DNA of 64,000 bases from Lepidostoma basale (lineage: Eukaryota; Arthropoda; Insecta; Trichoptera; Lepidostomatidae): the NCBI GenBank assembly GCA_022606425.2, contig JAHDVF020000457.1, positions 682,001 through 746,000 of the forward strand. Reading direction: 5' to 3'. Each line of letters begins with the position of its first letter. Positions within the stretch are counted from its first letter, which is position 1. This document shows positions 11,741 through 23,269 of this stretch, piece by piece. The notes beneath the pieces are model-generated. The model saw only the letters and a list, made by a program, of their open reading frames with translations. It searched no databases and was not told the origin of the DNA. The position numbers were made by a program, and so were the translations under genes.

Positions 11741-11960
11741 ATGGCTTGTGTCGTGGTTGTATCTCAAAATGAACTTGTTAGCGAAATAACGGGACATGTT
11801 AAAAAAGCTCAGGTGGTATTAGGTTGTCTCAAAGAGATCATAAAAATAAAATTGATGTATGAGAACCGACAGTTAGGTCAAAATATACGAAACCTGCGTA
11901 TGGTCTTTTTTCATATATGTATGGTATTGAGACCAGACCGGATACCATAAGAATGAAACT
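11741..11960 (+). pseudogene. LINE 'alpha' degenerate fragment
   Basis: The frame SEITGHVKKAQVVLGCLKEI aligns by eye with the alpha segment YNEVKKQTDKTAVISGCLRD seen at 45.3 kb. It is followed by a shifted form of the YKTCxxPxMTYGIE motif (ACCTGCGTATGGTC...GGTATTGAGACC). Several frame changes are present. Similarity is low but collinear with better copies. Confidence 0.5.
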
Positions 11961-12129
11961 GAAAGTGCGGTTCGTGGTGATGCTTTCTTACTCACTTCCT
12001 ATAGCCGTACAACTCTTGAAAAAGGTATTAACCTCCTTGATGATTTTCTTCTACTCGCTCAACCTAGACAGATCCGCCAGAATTTGTCCATAAGGCGTTG
12101 TCTAGGCCTTCCTAGAGGTCTTGCTCCAG

Positions 12130-12360
12130 TCGGTTAAGACGCATATAAGGTCTTGATTACTCTGGTCTCTCCGGCTCTTCATACGTGCAGAATTCATGAT
12201 ATTCGACCATGCTCGCTACAAAGGGTTGCCTGTTGGCTTCCGTCCCCTCGGAACAAAAACAAACATTTGGAGGGATGGTTGGGAGACCACTTCACAAGAA
12301 AGGCCAACCTGACAATAGGAACACACCAAGGGTCTCAAGGAGAAGAAAAATAAGATGAAA
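12130..12360 (+). pseudogene. LINE 'alpha' 3' end, degenerate
   Basis: The stretch GGTTGGGAGACCACTTCACA, then AGAAAGGCCAACCTGACAAT and a GGAGAAGAA tail parallels the 3' ends at 3.9 and 28.9 kb. The 170 bases between 11960 and 12130 are not recognised. This may be the end of the same insertion as the 11.74 kb fragment. Confidence 0.5.
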
Positions 12361-12505
12361 GAGATTTTTTTGTTTCACATTCATTTCATCTTATTTTCAT
12401 ATTCAAAATATGCTTTCTTCAACATTATTTGCCAGTTAGTTCTTTTTATGTTTTTTCACTATTCTTTTTTAATTTTTGTAATATAATTTCACTGGCTTAA
12501 AAGTC

Positions 12506-12822
12506 CAGAAAGAATCCAGCATAAACTCTGCTGGACAGTCTTCATAGCGCTACATGGAATGGCACCAAGTTATATATCCGAACTTTGTATAACGGACAGC
12601 CTAAATACAAAGAAATCTATGCTTCGCTCGGCGAACTCCTCACCAATAGAAAGATTAGTTGAGCCGAAGCGTTGCCCTAGCATAAATTTCGGGGATCGAG
12701 CCTTTGCGGTAGCCGATCCATCAGCTTGGAACAATCTCCCTTCACACCTTAGATGCATAAATGATCCGACAAATTTCAGATCTAAGCTGAAAACCCATCT
12801 TATCGTATTTCATACCTAACTT
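12506..12822 (+). pseudogene. CR1/L2-type LINE ORF2 C-terminus
   Basis: An unbroken frame reads PERIQHKLCWTVFIALHGMA, PSYISELCITDSL, RSANSSPIERLVEP and FGDRAFAVADPSAWNNLPSH, LR, then FRSKLKTHLI. This is the well-known C-terminal signature (ALHG-AP-Y-S-L ... FGDRAF ... P-WN-LP ... F---LKTHL) of CR1/L2-type non-LTR retrotransposons in animals. It is 5'-truncated and its own 3' tail is unclear. Confidence 0.8.
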
Positions 12823-13032
12823 AAAACTTGTATATTTTGTTCTGTTATTCAAATTTCAAATTTAAATTTATTCAAAAAATTATAAACATTACAGAATAAC
12901 AAATCCAAATCGTTTATAATCACATATACAAAAATAAAATTAACAATTGAAAAGAATATATATTTACAAATAATATAACAAGAAAACAAATGAGAGCAAG
13001 TCAGAAAAAAAGAAAAACAGAAGACAATTAAA

Positions 13033-13312
<280 letters not shown>

Positions 13313-13343
13313 GAGAACAATCAGTAGAGAAGCAAATAGTAAT

Positions 13344-14968
13344 TTAATACATAAGAGATAGATGCTTTCTGAGGGTAGCCTCACTATCGTGAAAAATGTC
13401 CACATTCGAAGAGATCCGGTTTAATAGTATTATTGCCCTGCCCACGGGCATTACCTTAGGTAGATTGGTTCTACACAGTGGCAGGTGAAATAATCTATGT
13501 TGCCTTTGTCGCAGATAATTGTCGGGGACAAACAAAGTCAAGTCATTCAAAATATCAGAGTTATGTATTCGACCACGAATCAGTTGAAAAAAGTGAACAC
13601 CCAGGTGGATAGTTCGTCTAATTTCCAATGATTGGTAGTCCAGCATACCCAGCAAGAAATCAGTTGGGTACAGCCAGGGGTAGTAACCGTTCTCTTTAAG
13701 GTACAGAAATCGTAAGAATTTTTTCTGTACCTTCTCGATTAACAGACAATATTTTGCTTCATGCGGTGCCCACACCAGTGTACTAAATTCCAACCGACTT
13801 CTTACCAAGGAATTATACAATAACTTCAGGACTTTTAAATTTTTAAAATCCTTTCCATTCCTAAGAACAAATCCCAAAATATTTTGGGAGCTATTACATA
13901 CTGATGTAATATGAAGACTGAAAGATAATTTGGGATCGAATGTAACTCCCAAATCTTTCGAAGAAACAGTCCTATCCAGTAGAATACGAGATACCTGTGA
14001 TAGATCGTTTTGCGAGCCCTAGTAAAGGACATGATGAAACACTTCGATATATTAAAATGCAATTTATTTATTTTACTCCATTCCAAGACACTGTGTATGT
14101 CATCTTGGAGTTTTAAACAATCGGCGACAGATTTAATTTCTCGAAAAATTTTCAAATCGTCGGCAAACAAGAGACTATTGGAATATTTGATATTTTTAGT
14201 AATATCATTTATAAAAATTGTAAATAATAACGGCCCTAGGATGGAACCCTGAGGAACTCCAGATGGTGTGAAGAACTTACTGGATTGGAAGAGTCCATAA
14301 GTTACGAACTGTTGTCTTTTGGAAAGATAGCTATTAAAAAATTGGACTAAGGTGTCACTTAGACCAATTTTACGAAGTTTTACTAAAAGAATTGAATGAT
14401 CAACTTTGTCAAAAGCTTTTGAAAAATCACTGTATGCAGAGCCAACTTGAAAACCTTTATCCAGGGATTTTAAGACGTAATTTGTGAACACCATAAGATT
14501 TGTATTGGTTGAACGTGCCGGTCTAAAACCATGTTGCTCATTAATCACGAAGGGTTCAATTTTTGGATTAATAAGTGAATGGATTAATGATTCGAATGCA
14601 TTAGCAGGAGCTGACAATATTGCAACTGGTCTGTAGTTTTCCACAGATGATTTGACACCTTTTTTGAAAATTGGGGAAATTTTCGAAGTTTTCCAGAGTT
14701 CAGGAAATACAACTTTTTTCAGCGACATATTAAAAATTACCGATAATGGATTTTTAAGTATGTGATTACAACCTTTGAGAATAAATGTGGGAACGTAATC
14801 CGGACCCTGAGATGTAGTATTTTTAAGTCTTGAAATTGACATAAAAACGTCATTTTCGTCAATATGAGAAATGGAAATATCCTGGGCTCCTTGGTGTGAG
14901 ATATCACAATCACTATCAACGACATTTTGCGAAGAGGAAACGCCTGAATCGGGCGTTATCTTAAACAA
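13344..14968 (-). pseudogene. CR1/jockey-type reverse transcriptase, frameshifted
   Basis: The upstream frame (about 377 residues) holds an almost full set of RT motifs: SQGPDYVP near residue 53, ENYRPVAIL at 110, NEQHGFRPARSTNTN at 143, YSDFSKAFDKVDH at 179 (catalytic Asp 181), PSGVPQGSILGPLLF at 235 and LLFADD at 267 (catalytic Asp pair 270-271). Near residue 325 the frame breaks: compared with the intact copy at 55.36 kb there is a net loss of 7 bases around 13980-13995. The second frame (13952-13344) continues GVTFDPKLSFSLHITSVCNS through to NLPKVMPVGRA and the end. RNA-templated DNA synthesis would be its ancestral role. It is a pseudogene here. Confidence 0.9.
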
Positions 14969-15170
14969 AGCTTGAACAATTTAATTTTCAGAAAGCCGAT
15001 GAGTAAATCTTAAAAGTATATCATCTAAAAAAATCACATAAAAAAAATCAACTGTAGTTGGTGCCATACCATTATTTAAAGGTTTTAATTTTAGTCCAAT
15101 ATAAATTAATACAACAATAACCGAGGAGCAACTACAAAAACATATATATTTAAATTTAATTCTATATAAT

Positions 15171-15346
15171 TATACTCCAAATCTATACTAATCTTCACGT
15201 GTCAGTTTCAATTGGCCATCTATGTAGATTAATCAAATCTATCAACACACGTCAATCTTTTTAAGATTAACCTATATAATCCACCCACTAACGCCATCTA
15301 TGGAGATTGATTTTTAGCGTGAAGATAAGTATAGATTTGGAGTATA
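15171..15346. mobile_element. Small MITE with ~26-bp inverted ends
   Basis: The left end TATACTCCAAATCTATACTA, then ATCTTCACG, is mirrored on the right by CGTGAAGATAAGTATAGATT, then TGGAGTATA. The interior contains CGCCATCTATGGAG. There is no coding capacity. Ends beginning TATACTCC and flanking T/A suggest a TA-target element, but the superfamily is unclear. Confidence 0.65.
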
Positions 15347-15385
15347 TACTCGTATATACAACTTCCAAAAATTTATCATGCATGA

Positions 15386-16440
15386 TCATAAAAACAAAGG
15401 TGGAATGGGGAATGTTGTAATTACATAAAGCGTGCGCTTAACCCAACCAATGACAGGTCATAAGTCCTGTAAACACCTTGATCATCCATATTCAGTTTCC
15501 AGTTTGCGTCTTCGTCTCTATTGAGATATAATTAAATTTGAATTAACCACTCATCATGGGTGAAAATCCAGGATTCGTATACAAGTATATTCACAAAAAT
15601 ATATATTTAAATTTATAATTTACGTACAACTTTGTGTACAATTTTTGGCGCTTGGCTAATAAATTTTATACAATTACACTCAGGGGAATGAGCTAATGCT
15701 TAATTTATACACATAGCACAATAATAATAAAAAAATCTAGCACATTTGTATGCGATATTCAATGGTTCCCACATCCGAAAAGAGATTAATGTGAAGTAAT
15801 GGAAAATTGTGTATTGAATAAAACAATGGTAAACTCCAACTGCTGTATCAAAAAGATTTAATTAAACTAGTTTAAATATAAAACCAACCATATCACCCTC
15901 TACGGAAATCAATTTATTTTAAGGAATAATTGTATCTCAATAGAGATGAAGATGTAAATTGTTTTGGAAACAGAATATGGTTTTCGAGGTGTTTGCAGGA
16001 CTTGTGACCTGTCATTGGTTGGGTTAAACGATCGCTTTATCTAATACAACATTCCCCATTACGCCCTTCTTACGACCACCACGTCTGACAAATTTTTAAA
16101 AGATGTATATATGCTACTATGTTGAGAAACACTTCAAATATTTTAGTTCAATCTACACTAGCGCCATCTATTAAGATAAGATGTAAGTATCAAGCAGAAA
16201 ATCTTAAATAATGCAACGTGAGAGGCTACGCAATTATCATACATTGCTAGACAACGCCTGTCATTGTTTGGCAACCAATGACAGGTCATTAGTCCTGTTA
16301 ACGCCTCGACCACCATTCTGTTTCCAAAACAATTTACATCTTCGTCTCTAATGAGATACAATTAATCCTTAAATGATAAACCCGCAATGGGTAAAATCCA
16401 GTATTTGTCTACAAGTATTTGTATACATTCAAAACAATTT
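15386..16440. repeat. Three copies of one ~200-bp repeat, one inverted
   Basis: Copy 1 is about 15386-15600 (+), copy 2 about 15905-16075 (-) and copy 3 about 16225-16440 (+). Each contains CCAATGACAGGTCA, a TCCTG...AACACC/AACGCC block, TTTCCAAAACAATTTACATC (or a variant) and a CTCTATTGAGATA-type end. Copies 1 and 3 continue into ATGGGTGAAAATCCAG / ATGGGTAAAATCCAG. Copies 1 and 2 form a loop structure with arms of about 150 bp. No protein similarity. Confidence 0.75.
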
Positions 16441-16451
16441 ATTTTAATAAC

Positions 16452-17000
16452 CAACTATCACGATATCTCCCCGAAAGGGGTAGGCAGAAAGAATAGACTA
16501 GCATACAGTTATTTCCAGACATACTTCTCTCGCTTTCTCAAAATTTATATATCGTGTCATGCACCCACGTAAATTTTATCCGACTTGTGACATGTTTTCT
16601 TCGGTTTTCCTCGAATTCTTTTTCGTGTTAGCCGTTGAATATTCTTTCAAACTCATATTCTTTCTTAATTATTTTTTTCCATTTTTCTTATTCAAAGCAC
16701 TTTTATGCACTATATTCACTTCTTACATTTGTGTTTGATATCATGTATCCATCGATTTATCGCACATTCGTCTAAGAGATCTCATTTCTAGTCCATTTAT
16801 TATACTTTTTGCCAGTTCTATGTTTCACTTCCATACATAAGGGTACAAGAATACCATTGTGCATTGCCATCTTAGCTTTTTTGGATAGGCTATTGTTTGC
16901 GATGACAATTTTAAGTGCACCATTCATTCTTCATTTATCATTCTCTTTTACAATTGATGGCACTGTTTCATTAGTTCATCTTTAACCCTAAGAAAATCTA
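16452..17000 (-). mobile_element. LINE 'beta' 3' part
   Basis: It begins with TCTCCCCGAAAGGGGTAGGC and runs through the beta 3' region, the CACACATTCGTCTAAGAGAT-type segment and CTTCCATACATAAGGGTACA. On the minus strand this is the peptide YGSE...W...MRSLRRMC. About 200 bases of the middle are missing or diverged between 16600 and 16700. It extends further 5' than most beta copies here (to a GCACCATTCATTCTT block). Confidence 0.75.
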
Positions 17001-17029
17001 TTTTGAGTAAATTTATTTTAAAATCACTG

Positions 17030-17135
17030 TAATACAACAAAATACAATTGTGATACATAAAACAAAGTTATTTAATTTAACAGTTTAAAATGTTAAGGTA
17101 TCATAGTGTTTCGGCCAAAACAATGGACTGGCATT
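17030..17135 (+). repeat. Palindromic repeat family A, single tail arm
   Basis: It matches 3140-3235 almost base for base: AAAATACAATTGTGATACAT, CAAAGTTATTTAATTTAACA and GTGTTTCGGCCAAAACAATG. The hairpin arm is missing. Confidence 0.8.
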
Positions 17136-17139
17136 TGTT

Positions 17140-17350
17140 AACTAATAGGAATGAAAACGTCAGTTTTCTAAAAAATTTGTATTTTTTACGGGAATGACAT
17201 GTTTCGCCCTTCTAAGGCATTATTAAATGCGTATTGATATTTGATGGTATATAGTTATTTAATATCACAGACCAGAAAATTTATCAATTTCATGAATACT
17301 TAATGGATATGAATTAAAACGTCTGTGTATGTTTTATTTTATTTTATTTT
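17140..17350 (-). repeat. Palindromic repeat family H, two fragments
   Basis: It contains GAATGAAAACGTCAGTTTTC, GGGAATGACATGTTTCGCCC and TTCTAAGGCATTATTAAATG. On the minus strand that gives TTAATAATGCCTTAGAAGGG, then CGAAACATGTC, the hammerhead-like motif of this family. A second end (AAAACGTCTGTGTATGTTTT) follows at 17310-17345. Confidence 0.7.
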
Positions 17351-17429
17351 ATGGGAGTGAAATTAAATAATGTTATTAATTATGTGATAAGATAATAATG
17401 GAGTGAAATTAAATAATGTTATTATATAG

Positions 17430-18180
17430 AGACACTAACCAACTGGACAAGCAACAACTACCTGACCTTAAATGTAAAAAAGTGTAACATTATACACTTT
17501 GAAACAAGCAAGAAAAACCATAACATGTGCATAAAAATAAAAAAATGCCGCAATAACCGAACTCGACTATGTAAAGTACCTAGGACTAACAATGGACAGA
17601 CAACTAAAATGGACAAAACACATAGACAACCTAACAGACAAGTTAGCATCGCTATACTCCCTCTTCTACAAAATACAGAATTACATACCATGAAGGGAAA
17701 AAGTTATGATGTACGAAGCGTATGTAAAAAGCCAACTGACATATATGCTTCCCTTCTGGGGGACAGGAAACCAAAAGGACATCTCCAGACTCCAAAGACA
17801 ACAAAATAAAATAATAAAATTAGCATATAACATTGACTACCTTACCCCAACCATACAAGTTTACAGACAAACAAAACAAATGGACATATCAGACCTGACC
17901 AAATATGAGACCTTAAAAATTGTACACAGAGTGACCATGGAAAATACTTAAATTAACTTAAAATTTAGACATACGAGTACATAGACACTGGACCAGGAAT
18001 TGTGACAGGTATCACTTACCGATTGCACGAACTAAGACAGGACAATCAAGGATATTGAAAAATGGACTGAAACTTTACAACGAACTACCAAAAGACACAA
18101 GGAATCTCACTACAACTCAATATAAAAAATATCTGAAACAATACATAATCTAAAAAGATCTAAAAATGTAACCATATAAC
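17430..18180 (+). pseudogene. Jockey/CR1-like LINE ORF2 C-terminal half
   Basis: Shifting frames read NWTSNNYLTLNVKKCNIIHF, EYVKYLGLTMDRQLKWTKHI, DNLTDKLASLYSLFYKIQNY, then MMYEAYVKSQLTYMLPFWGT, RLQRQQNKIIKLAYNI and finally GQSRILKNGLKLYNELPKDT. This is the region from the end of the RT domain (NxxKC motif, YLG-x-D) to the C-terminus. At least two frameshifts occur. The 3' side ends in an A-rich stretch near 18180-18220. A short relic of the same lineage lies at 44.92 kb. Confidence 0.8.
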
Positions 18181-18223
18181 CCAATTGTTTTTTTTTAAAT
18201 AAATTAAACAAAAATAAAAAAAT

Positions 18224-18375
18224 ACGAATGAAAACGTTAGTTTCCTAGAAGTATTATCAAATTTTATGGGAATGACATATTTTGCCCTTCTAAAGCATTA
18301 TCAAATGTCAAATTTGTACAAGTATTAATTATTTAATATGGAGATATATACCATTGTTCAAGAAACAAAAAATAC
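18224..18375. repeat. Palindromic repeat family H, inverted pair remnant
   Basis: Left part (minus arm): ACGAATGAAAACGTTAGTTT, then GGGAATGACATATTTTGCCC and TTCTAAAGCATTATCAAATG. Right part (plus arm): ATTATTTAATATGGAGATAT and GTTCAAGAAACAAA. Both match the arms of the 26.6-26.85 kb copy. Confidence 0.7.
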
Positions 18376-18379
18376 TGTC

Positions 18380-19037
18380 ATTTTTTATTCATGCGGCCCT
18401 TGATTCCGCTATTCCAATCACATGTTCATCCCAGAACACCCTTCTTTGCCTTATCCATCTTACAAGTAAGTAAGATTATTTGTTATTTCTTAAAACCTTG
18501 ATTTAATTACCACCAGTTGGTCCCCACAGGGTTGCAGTCTAGAGTAGATCGCTAGAGATAACACGCGTCAGTAGCAGAGATACGGGGACACCGTTACCAT
18601 CATTGCACTCCACCCCTGAACACCGTTCGCTGCACTTACTCCGCACAAGTAGGTGCTTATCTAAGATTAAATCTCTTCAAACGCGATGATAAATAATAAT
18701 AGAAAACATAAGCAATGCCAAAGGCAAACTTTTATCGTATAATCAACGAATTATTCCTGTAAACACAATATCCATATATCTAAGGCATCATATGTGGATT
18801 TTAACCATACTATACTCGTATCTACAATATATTATAGACTATGAGATTGGTTAAAGAAATATCCACAATTGACGACAGATGGCAGTGCTAAGACAAGATT
18901 CTGTTAACATCATGCTGCCATCTATGAAACGACGTCAGAAACAAATTATAACTGATTCATAGATATATTTGTTTTGAACTGTCAGTGCAATAAGCAATAC
19001 AACGCTGTTTTTGCTAAAATTGAGGAAGTGAAGTATC
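18380..19037. other. Unrecognised DNA with a small inverted repeat
   Basis: Around 18876-18935 the blocks CAGATGGCAGTGCT and ATGCTGCCATCTATG are inverted with respect to each other. This may be a tiny MITE remnant. The rest shows no recognised element. Confidence 0.35.
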
Positions 19038-19045
19038 GTTTAGTC

Positions 19046-19405
19046 CAGTGATTCCCAAAATGATCTATAAAGAACCCCAGGAGTCCACTATAACTTGCAG
19101 GGAGTCCACGACAGTTGGAAAATAATTGGGAGTTCACGAGATGAAAATAAGAGTCCACGAGATGATTAAATTAAATTGAAGTCGAATATTTTTTTTTAGC
19201 TCAACATGACTTCCGGTTAGTAGGTACAGAATTCGGTGGCGATCTTTTTTTTTGCTCGACAACGACTTCCGGCCAGTAGAAATCGGCAGCGGTCAAATAT
19301 TTTTTAACAATCGATTCTAAAAACCAATTAAAAAAGCAGGGGGTCTATACGAGATAGAAAAAAAACGGCAAATGGTCCACGGGACAAAAAAGTTTGGGAC
19401 CTCTG
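19046..19405. mobile_element. hAT-type non-autonomous element (360 bp) with 8-bp target duplication
   Basis: The left end is CAGTGATTCCCAAAATG and the right end, reverse-complemented, is CAGAGGTCCCAAACTTTTTT. Both match the hAT (Charlie-like) terminal consensus CAGNGGTTCCCAAACT. The octamer GTTTAGTC lies immediately outside both ends (19038-19045 and 19406-19413), an exact 8-bp duplication as hAT elements make. The interior has repeated AGTCCACGA and TGACTTCCGG segments and no transposase. Confidence 0.92.
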
Positions 19406-19413
19406 GTTTAGTC

Positions 19414-20660
19414 GAACGGGAAAGGTGTATGGAGATAAAAGTGAAGTTGAAAGGTGTTTATAGGGACTCTTTGGCACAATGACAAAAGTAAGATATTGAT
19501 TCAACGAATGTGAATGTAGTCAAACATCCGTTTTTGATGAAAATCTTCCAGAACTTCCTTATAGTATACGGTTACCGAAGAAATTGTTGAAAATTTCACG
19601 ATTTTGATAATTTTTTCTATGAAAGTGCACAAGGTAACAGAAGCACTATTACACATGTACAATAAATCTAAATATTATATTAGAAGGTTTTTCGTTAACA
19701 ACACGGAATTATATTAATAATACGAGTAAAATCATAAGCCCAATAATAAATATTTAACATAGTAATTATTTAACATCGTAAACATAGATTTATTTTTACA
19801 CTTTTATAAAGTGAAATGACATGTTTCGCCTTGCTTAGCAACGCGAAACATTCCCATAAAATAAAATATAGTAAAACTTTCAGAAACAAAAGTTTTTATA
19901 TATATTGATAAAAATCCTTATAATATATACAGTCGCGATTTTATAGACTTAAGCAATTCACCGAAAGCTGTAAAATGTAAGTGCTTAAAAATGTAAGAAC
20001 TGAATTCCAAAGTTTTTCGGTTGTTCTATTGCCGTTGACGTGCAAATCCTCTTCAATAATTAAATACCCAGGTACTTTTTTCTTCAAGCAAAAAAGAGAG
20101 CATAGCGTGTTCTAGAATAATGAATCAGTGGGTTCGGAAGGGTAAGAGATAAAATAAAGAGTAGAAATTCAATCTGAAATATAGTGGGTAGATAGCACGG
20201 AATGATAAAGTCGATATATTCTGAAAAAATACATATAAACATTAAGAAACCACCACGCTATGTCACTGGGTTGCACGCTATTTTTTTAATACCTCATAAA
20301 TATATGAAACTAATCTCTGGAAATGGTCGAATTCTAAAGGTCGATCACTTAACAAATATCTCGACTCATGAAACGAATGCATCTCATACCCTCTGAATCA
20401 AATTCTCTCTTAGAGTTACCTCTGCCTGTTTTGTTCTTATGGTCCTTAATTCTGACAATCATAACACAAAAGCTGGATGCATTTGAAATGTGTATCTAAC
20501 AAATGAGAGTTAATTTTTTTTATTTTTATTTTTTATTTTTATAGGAATATTAAAATTATTTTCAATGGGGAACATGGCTAAAATGGGAGTATGGGAAAGA
20601 TTAGTTTGATTATTAATTAAGGGTAGATTATTATTAAAAGCTTTCTTAATTTCTAATGCT
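19414..20660. other. Mostly unrecognised AT-rich DNA
   Basis: At 19805-19900 a degenerate family H pair occurs (AATGACATGTTTCGCCTTGC and GCGAAACATTCCCATAAAAT). Nothing else is recognised. Confidence 0.4.
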
Positions 20661-20668
20661 TCTAACGA

Positions 20669-21450
20669 CTTCTAACTTGCCGACGACATCGTCCTCGTGA
20701 GCAACACTCCGGAGGAACTAGCTGAAATGCTGAAAGAACTAAACGATGTATCCAAATCTGTAGGTTTGAATATGAACCTGGCAAAAACCAAGGTGATAGG
20801 CACGGAAAGGCTTGAAATCAACGTGGACGGCAACAGAATTGAGAATGTCCAAGAATATACTCGTACATACCTTGGACAAAATATTCGATTGGGTTGAGAT
20901 AACCAAACCGCAGAGCTAAAAAGAAGAATTGGACTGAGCTGGGCAGCTTTCGGAAACATGAGTTACATCCTTAAAAACCGGAAAATACCGATCAACCTTA
21001 AACTATAAGTCTATGAAGCCTGCGTTCTGCCAGTTGGTACTAATGGCCTTGAAACTGTTACATTGTCCAAACAAAGTGTCGAGAAACTACGAGTGACACA
21101 AAGAGCCACGGAAATAGCCATGTTAGGAATAAGCCTAAGAGACAAAGTCAGAAACGATACGGTGAGAGAAAAATAAAAAAGGTCCCTGACATCATCCACT
21201 GGGTGGCGACTCTAAAATGGCAATGGGCAGGTCATGTAGCCAGAAGTTCAGATGAAAACTGGACAAGAAGACTACTGACTTGGAGACCGTGGACGGCAAA
21301 GAGAAGTGCAGGGCGACTGCAACTACGGTGGAAGGATAATCAAAACAGACAAGTCGGAATTACCTGGATGCAGTCTGCACAGGACAGAATGACATGGAAG
21401 CAAATGGAGGAGGCCTTTGTCCAGGAGTGAACGGGAATAGGCTGAGGAAG
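20669..21450 (+). pseudogene. RTE/BovB-like ('gamma') reverse transcriptase, 3' half
   Basis: It begins inside the RT domain with LADDIVLVSNTPEELAEMLK, the catalytic ADD box (first residue F replaced by L). It continues LNDVSKSVGLNMNLAKTKVI, RIENVQEYTRTYLGQNIRLG, a stop, AELKRRIGLSWAAFGNMSYI, VYEACVLPVGTNGLETVTLS, EIAMLGISLRDKVRNDTV, then LKWQWAGHVARSSDENWTRR, LLTWRPWTAKRSAGR and WMQSAQDRMTWKQMEEAFVQ. Stops and frameshifts (near 20897, 21007, 21175) make it inactive. It is the longest gamma copy in the window. Confidence 0.88.
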
Positions 21451-21899
21451 AAGGAAATGAATGATTCTAAATTATCTAATTTTAGACCCGGGGAATTTTC
21501 ATAAAACATTTTTAGGCCAGAATCTTTAAGATATGTGTGTTTTATCTCTTTTCACAAAAAAAATCTTAAAATTTTGAGAGCATTCCACTGTAAATAAACT
21601 AAAAATAACATTTACCTTCCTTTGGGCATTCAATCACTATCGTATGGAAATACACAACAGTGAACACTATCTCTGTGAATATCGCGGAATGTTATAAGAG
21701 ACGAAGAATTTCTGTACTTTTCTATTTGGGCTCCCTTGGGAAATGAGCTCGAATGTATCGCGGTGTCTTTCCCATTTTGGTTGCTTACTTTAAAATGTAC
21801 CGTTTTAGTACAAATACAAGAAAAGGAAACATTTTTTTTATGAATTGAGAAATTAAAATTATGTTCACCCTTATCGGACGCTAGCTTCTCTTTTGTATA

Positions 21900-22090
21900 T
21901 AATTATTCTTCTGCTTCTCTGGCGTTACAACCCTTGGTGGGTCTTAGCTTCCACCAAGAAATGTCTCCATTCAAATGAGCTCCAGATCCCCCATGCGGTG
22001 CAAGTGCTCTAGCCAGAGTAGTCTACGTACGTGGTGCGAAAACGATCCATGGTCTTCCAAATAACTTGCTCGGATGGACGATTATGTCGA
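21900..22090 (-). mobile_element. Possible LINE fragment, lineage unclear
   Basis: The segment TCTTCTGCTTCTCTGGCGTT, ACAACCCTTGGTGGGTCTTA, then a GC-richer body to about 22090 has the look of the reversed 3' end of a GAA-tailed LINE. I cannot place it in one of the families defined here. Confidence 0.35.
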
Positions 22091-22509
22091 CCGTAAAATG
22101 GACATAGAACACGATAAGTTTAGCGAAACAAACCACGATTTTCAATATTAATTTGCAAATTTCTCTAAAAAAACACCTTATATAATTAAAAAATTTACAA
22201 ATTTCTAATGGTCCTTTTTGTTGGACTCTATTTGATAATGGAAACGGTTATTCCAAATCCGGTTATGTAAGTTTAAAAAAAATCAATGAATGGTTTATGC
22301 CTGTCATGAGATTTAATATTTTAAATGAAATCTCAAGATTATCTTGCTTTTAACAAAATGATGCTGAGGAAACCACTCATAATAAATATTAACATATTAT
22401 ATAATAGAATTTAAGAAGCATTCTACTAATTTTGAGAAAATGAAAAAAAAAGGGTTTGAGTAATTTACGGAAAATACGTATGAAATTTGTTATAAAGATA
22501 AATTGTTTG

Positions 22510-22985
22510 TAAAAAAAGAAATGATTGAAGACAAAATGGTAAAGAAAGTATATGTAAATGACGTGAACGGAGCTAGAAATAGAGGAAGGCCGAGGAAAAC
22601 GTAGCACGATCAAATCAATCAAATATTTAATGTCGGTCACGTAAGGAGTCTAAGTAATCGACGTGCGTGCATGACACGATGTATGAATGTAGAGGAAGCG
22701 AGAGATGTATGTCTGGACAGAAGAGTATGGCGGTCCATTCTTTTTGCCTACCCCTCCAGTGAGACAACGTGATGGTCACAATGCTAAATGTAACTAGAAA
22801 TAGAGGAAGACCGAGAAAAATTTAGCCAGTGTCGGCCATGCGAGGAATCGGAATAATCGACGTACGTGCATGACACGATGTGTGAATGTTGAAGAACCGA
22901 CAGAAGTATGTCAGGAAAGAAAAGTGTGGCAGTCCATTCTTTCTGCATCTCTCTTCGGTGAGACGGCATGGTGGTTAATAAGTTA
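22510..22985 (+). mobile_element. Two tandem LINE 'beta' 3' ends
   Basis: The first copy (about 22518-22785) reads KKVYVNDVNGARNRGRPRKT, a stop, HDQINQIFNVGHVRS and later RRACMTRCMNVEEARDVCLD, RRVWRSILFAYP. The second (about 22786-22980) restarts at the same point (NVTRNRGRPRKI) and ends GGTTAATAAGTTAGTAAC, a TTAG-like tail. Both have stops. Two truncated ends in the same orientation suggest local tandem duplication or repeated insertion. Confidence 0.75.
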
Positions 22986-23269
22986 GTAACATAAAGGAAG
23001 TGAAAATATCGTTTGAACGTCTTAAAATACTTTGGTTTTTAGTTGATTGGCCAAGATTTAAAACCAATCTCTTCCGAAATGAAATCCCATAAAATATTTT
23101 ATCTGAACTAAGAATAGACTAATTCCAGTAGAGGCGAGACGTACTGCTAGCATTAATTAATTAATTCTTGGTATTTAATTTATCTCTAAGATAGAATTAG
23201 AGAACTCGTAAATCATTGTTCAATTTTGGAAAGTTACACTTACTCTTACTAGGATATTGTAGTTCTCCT

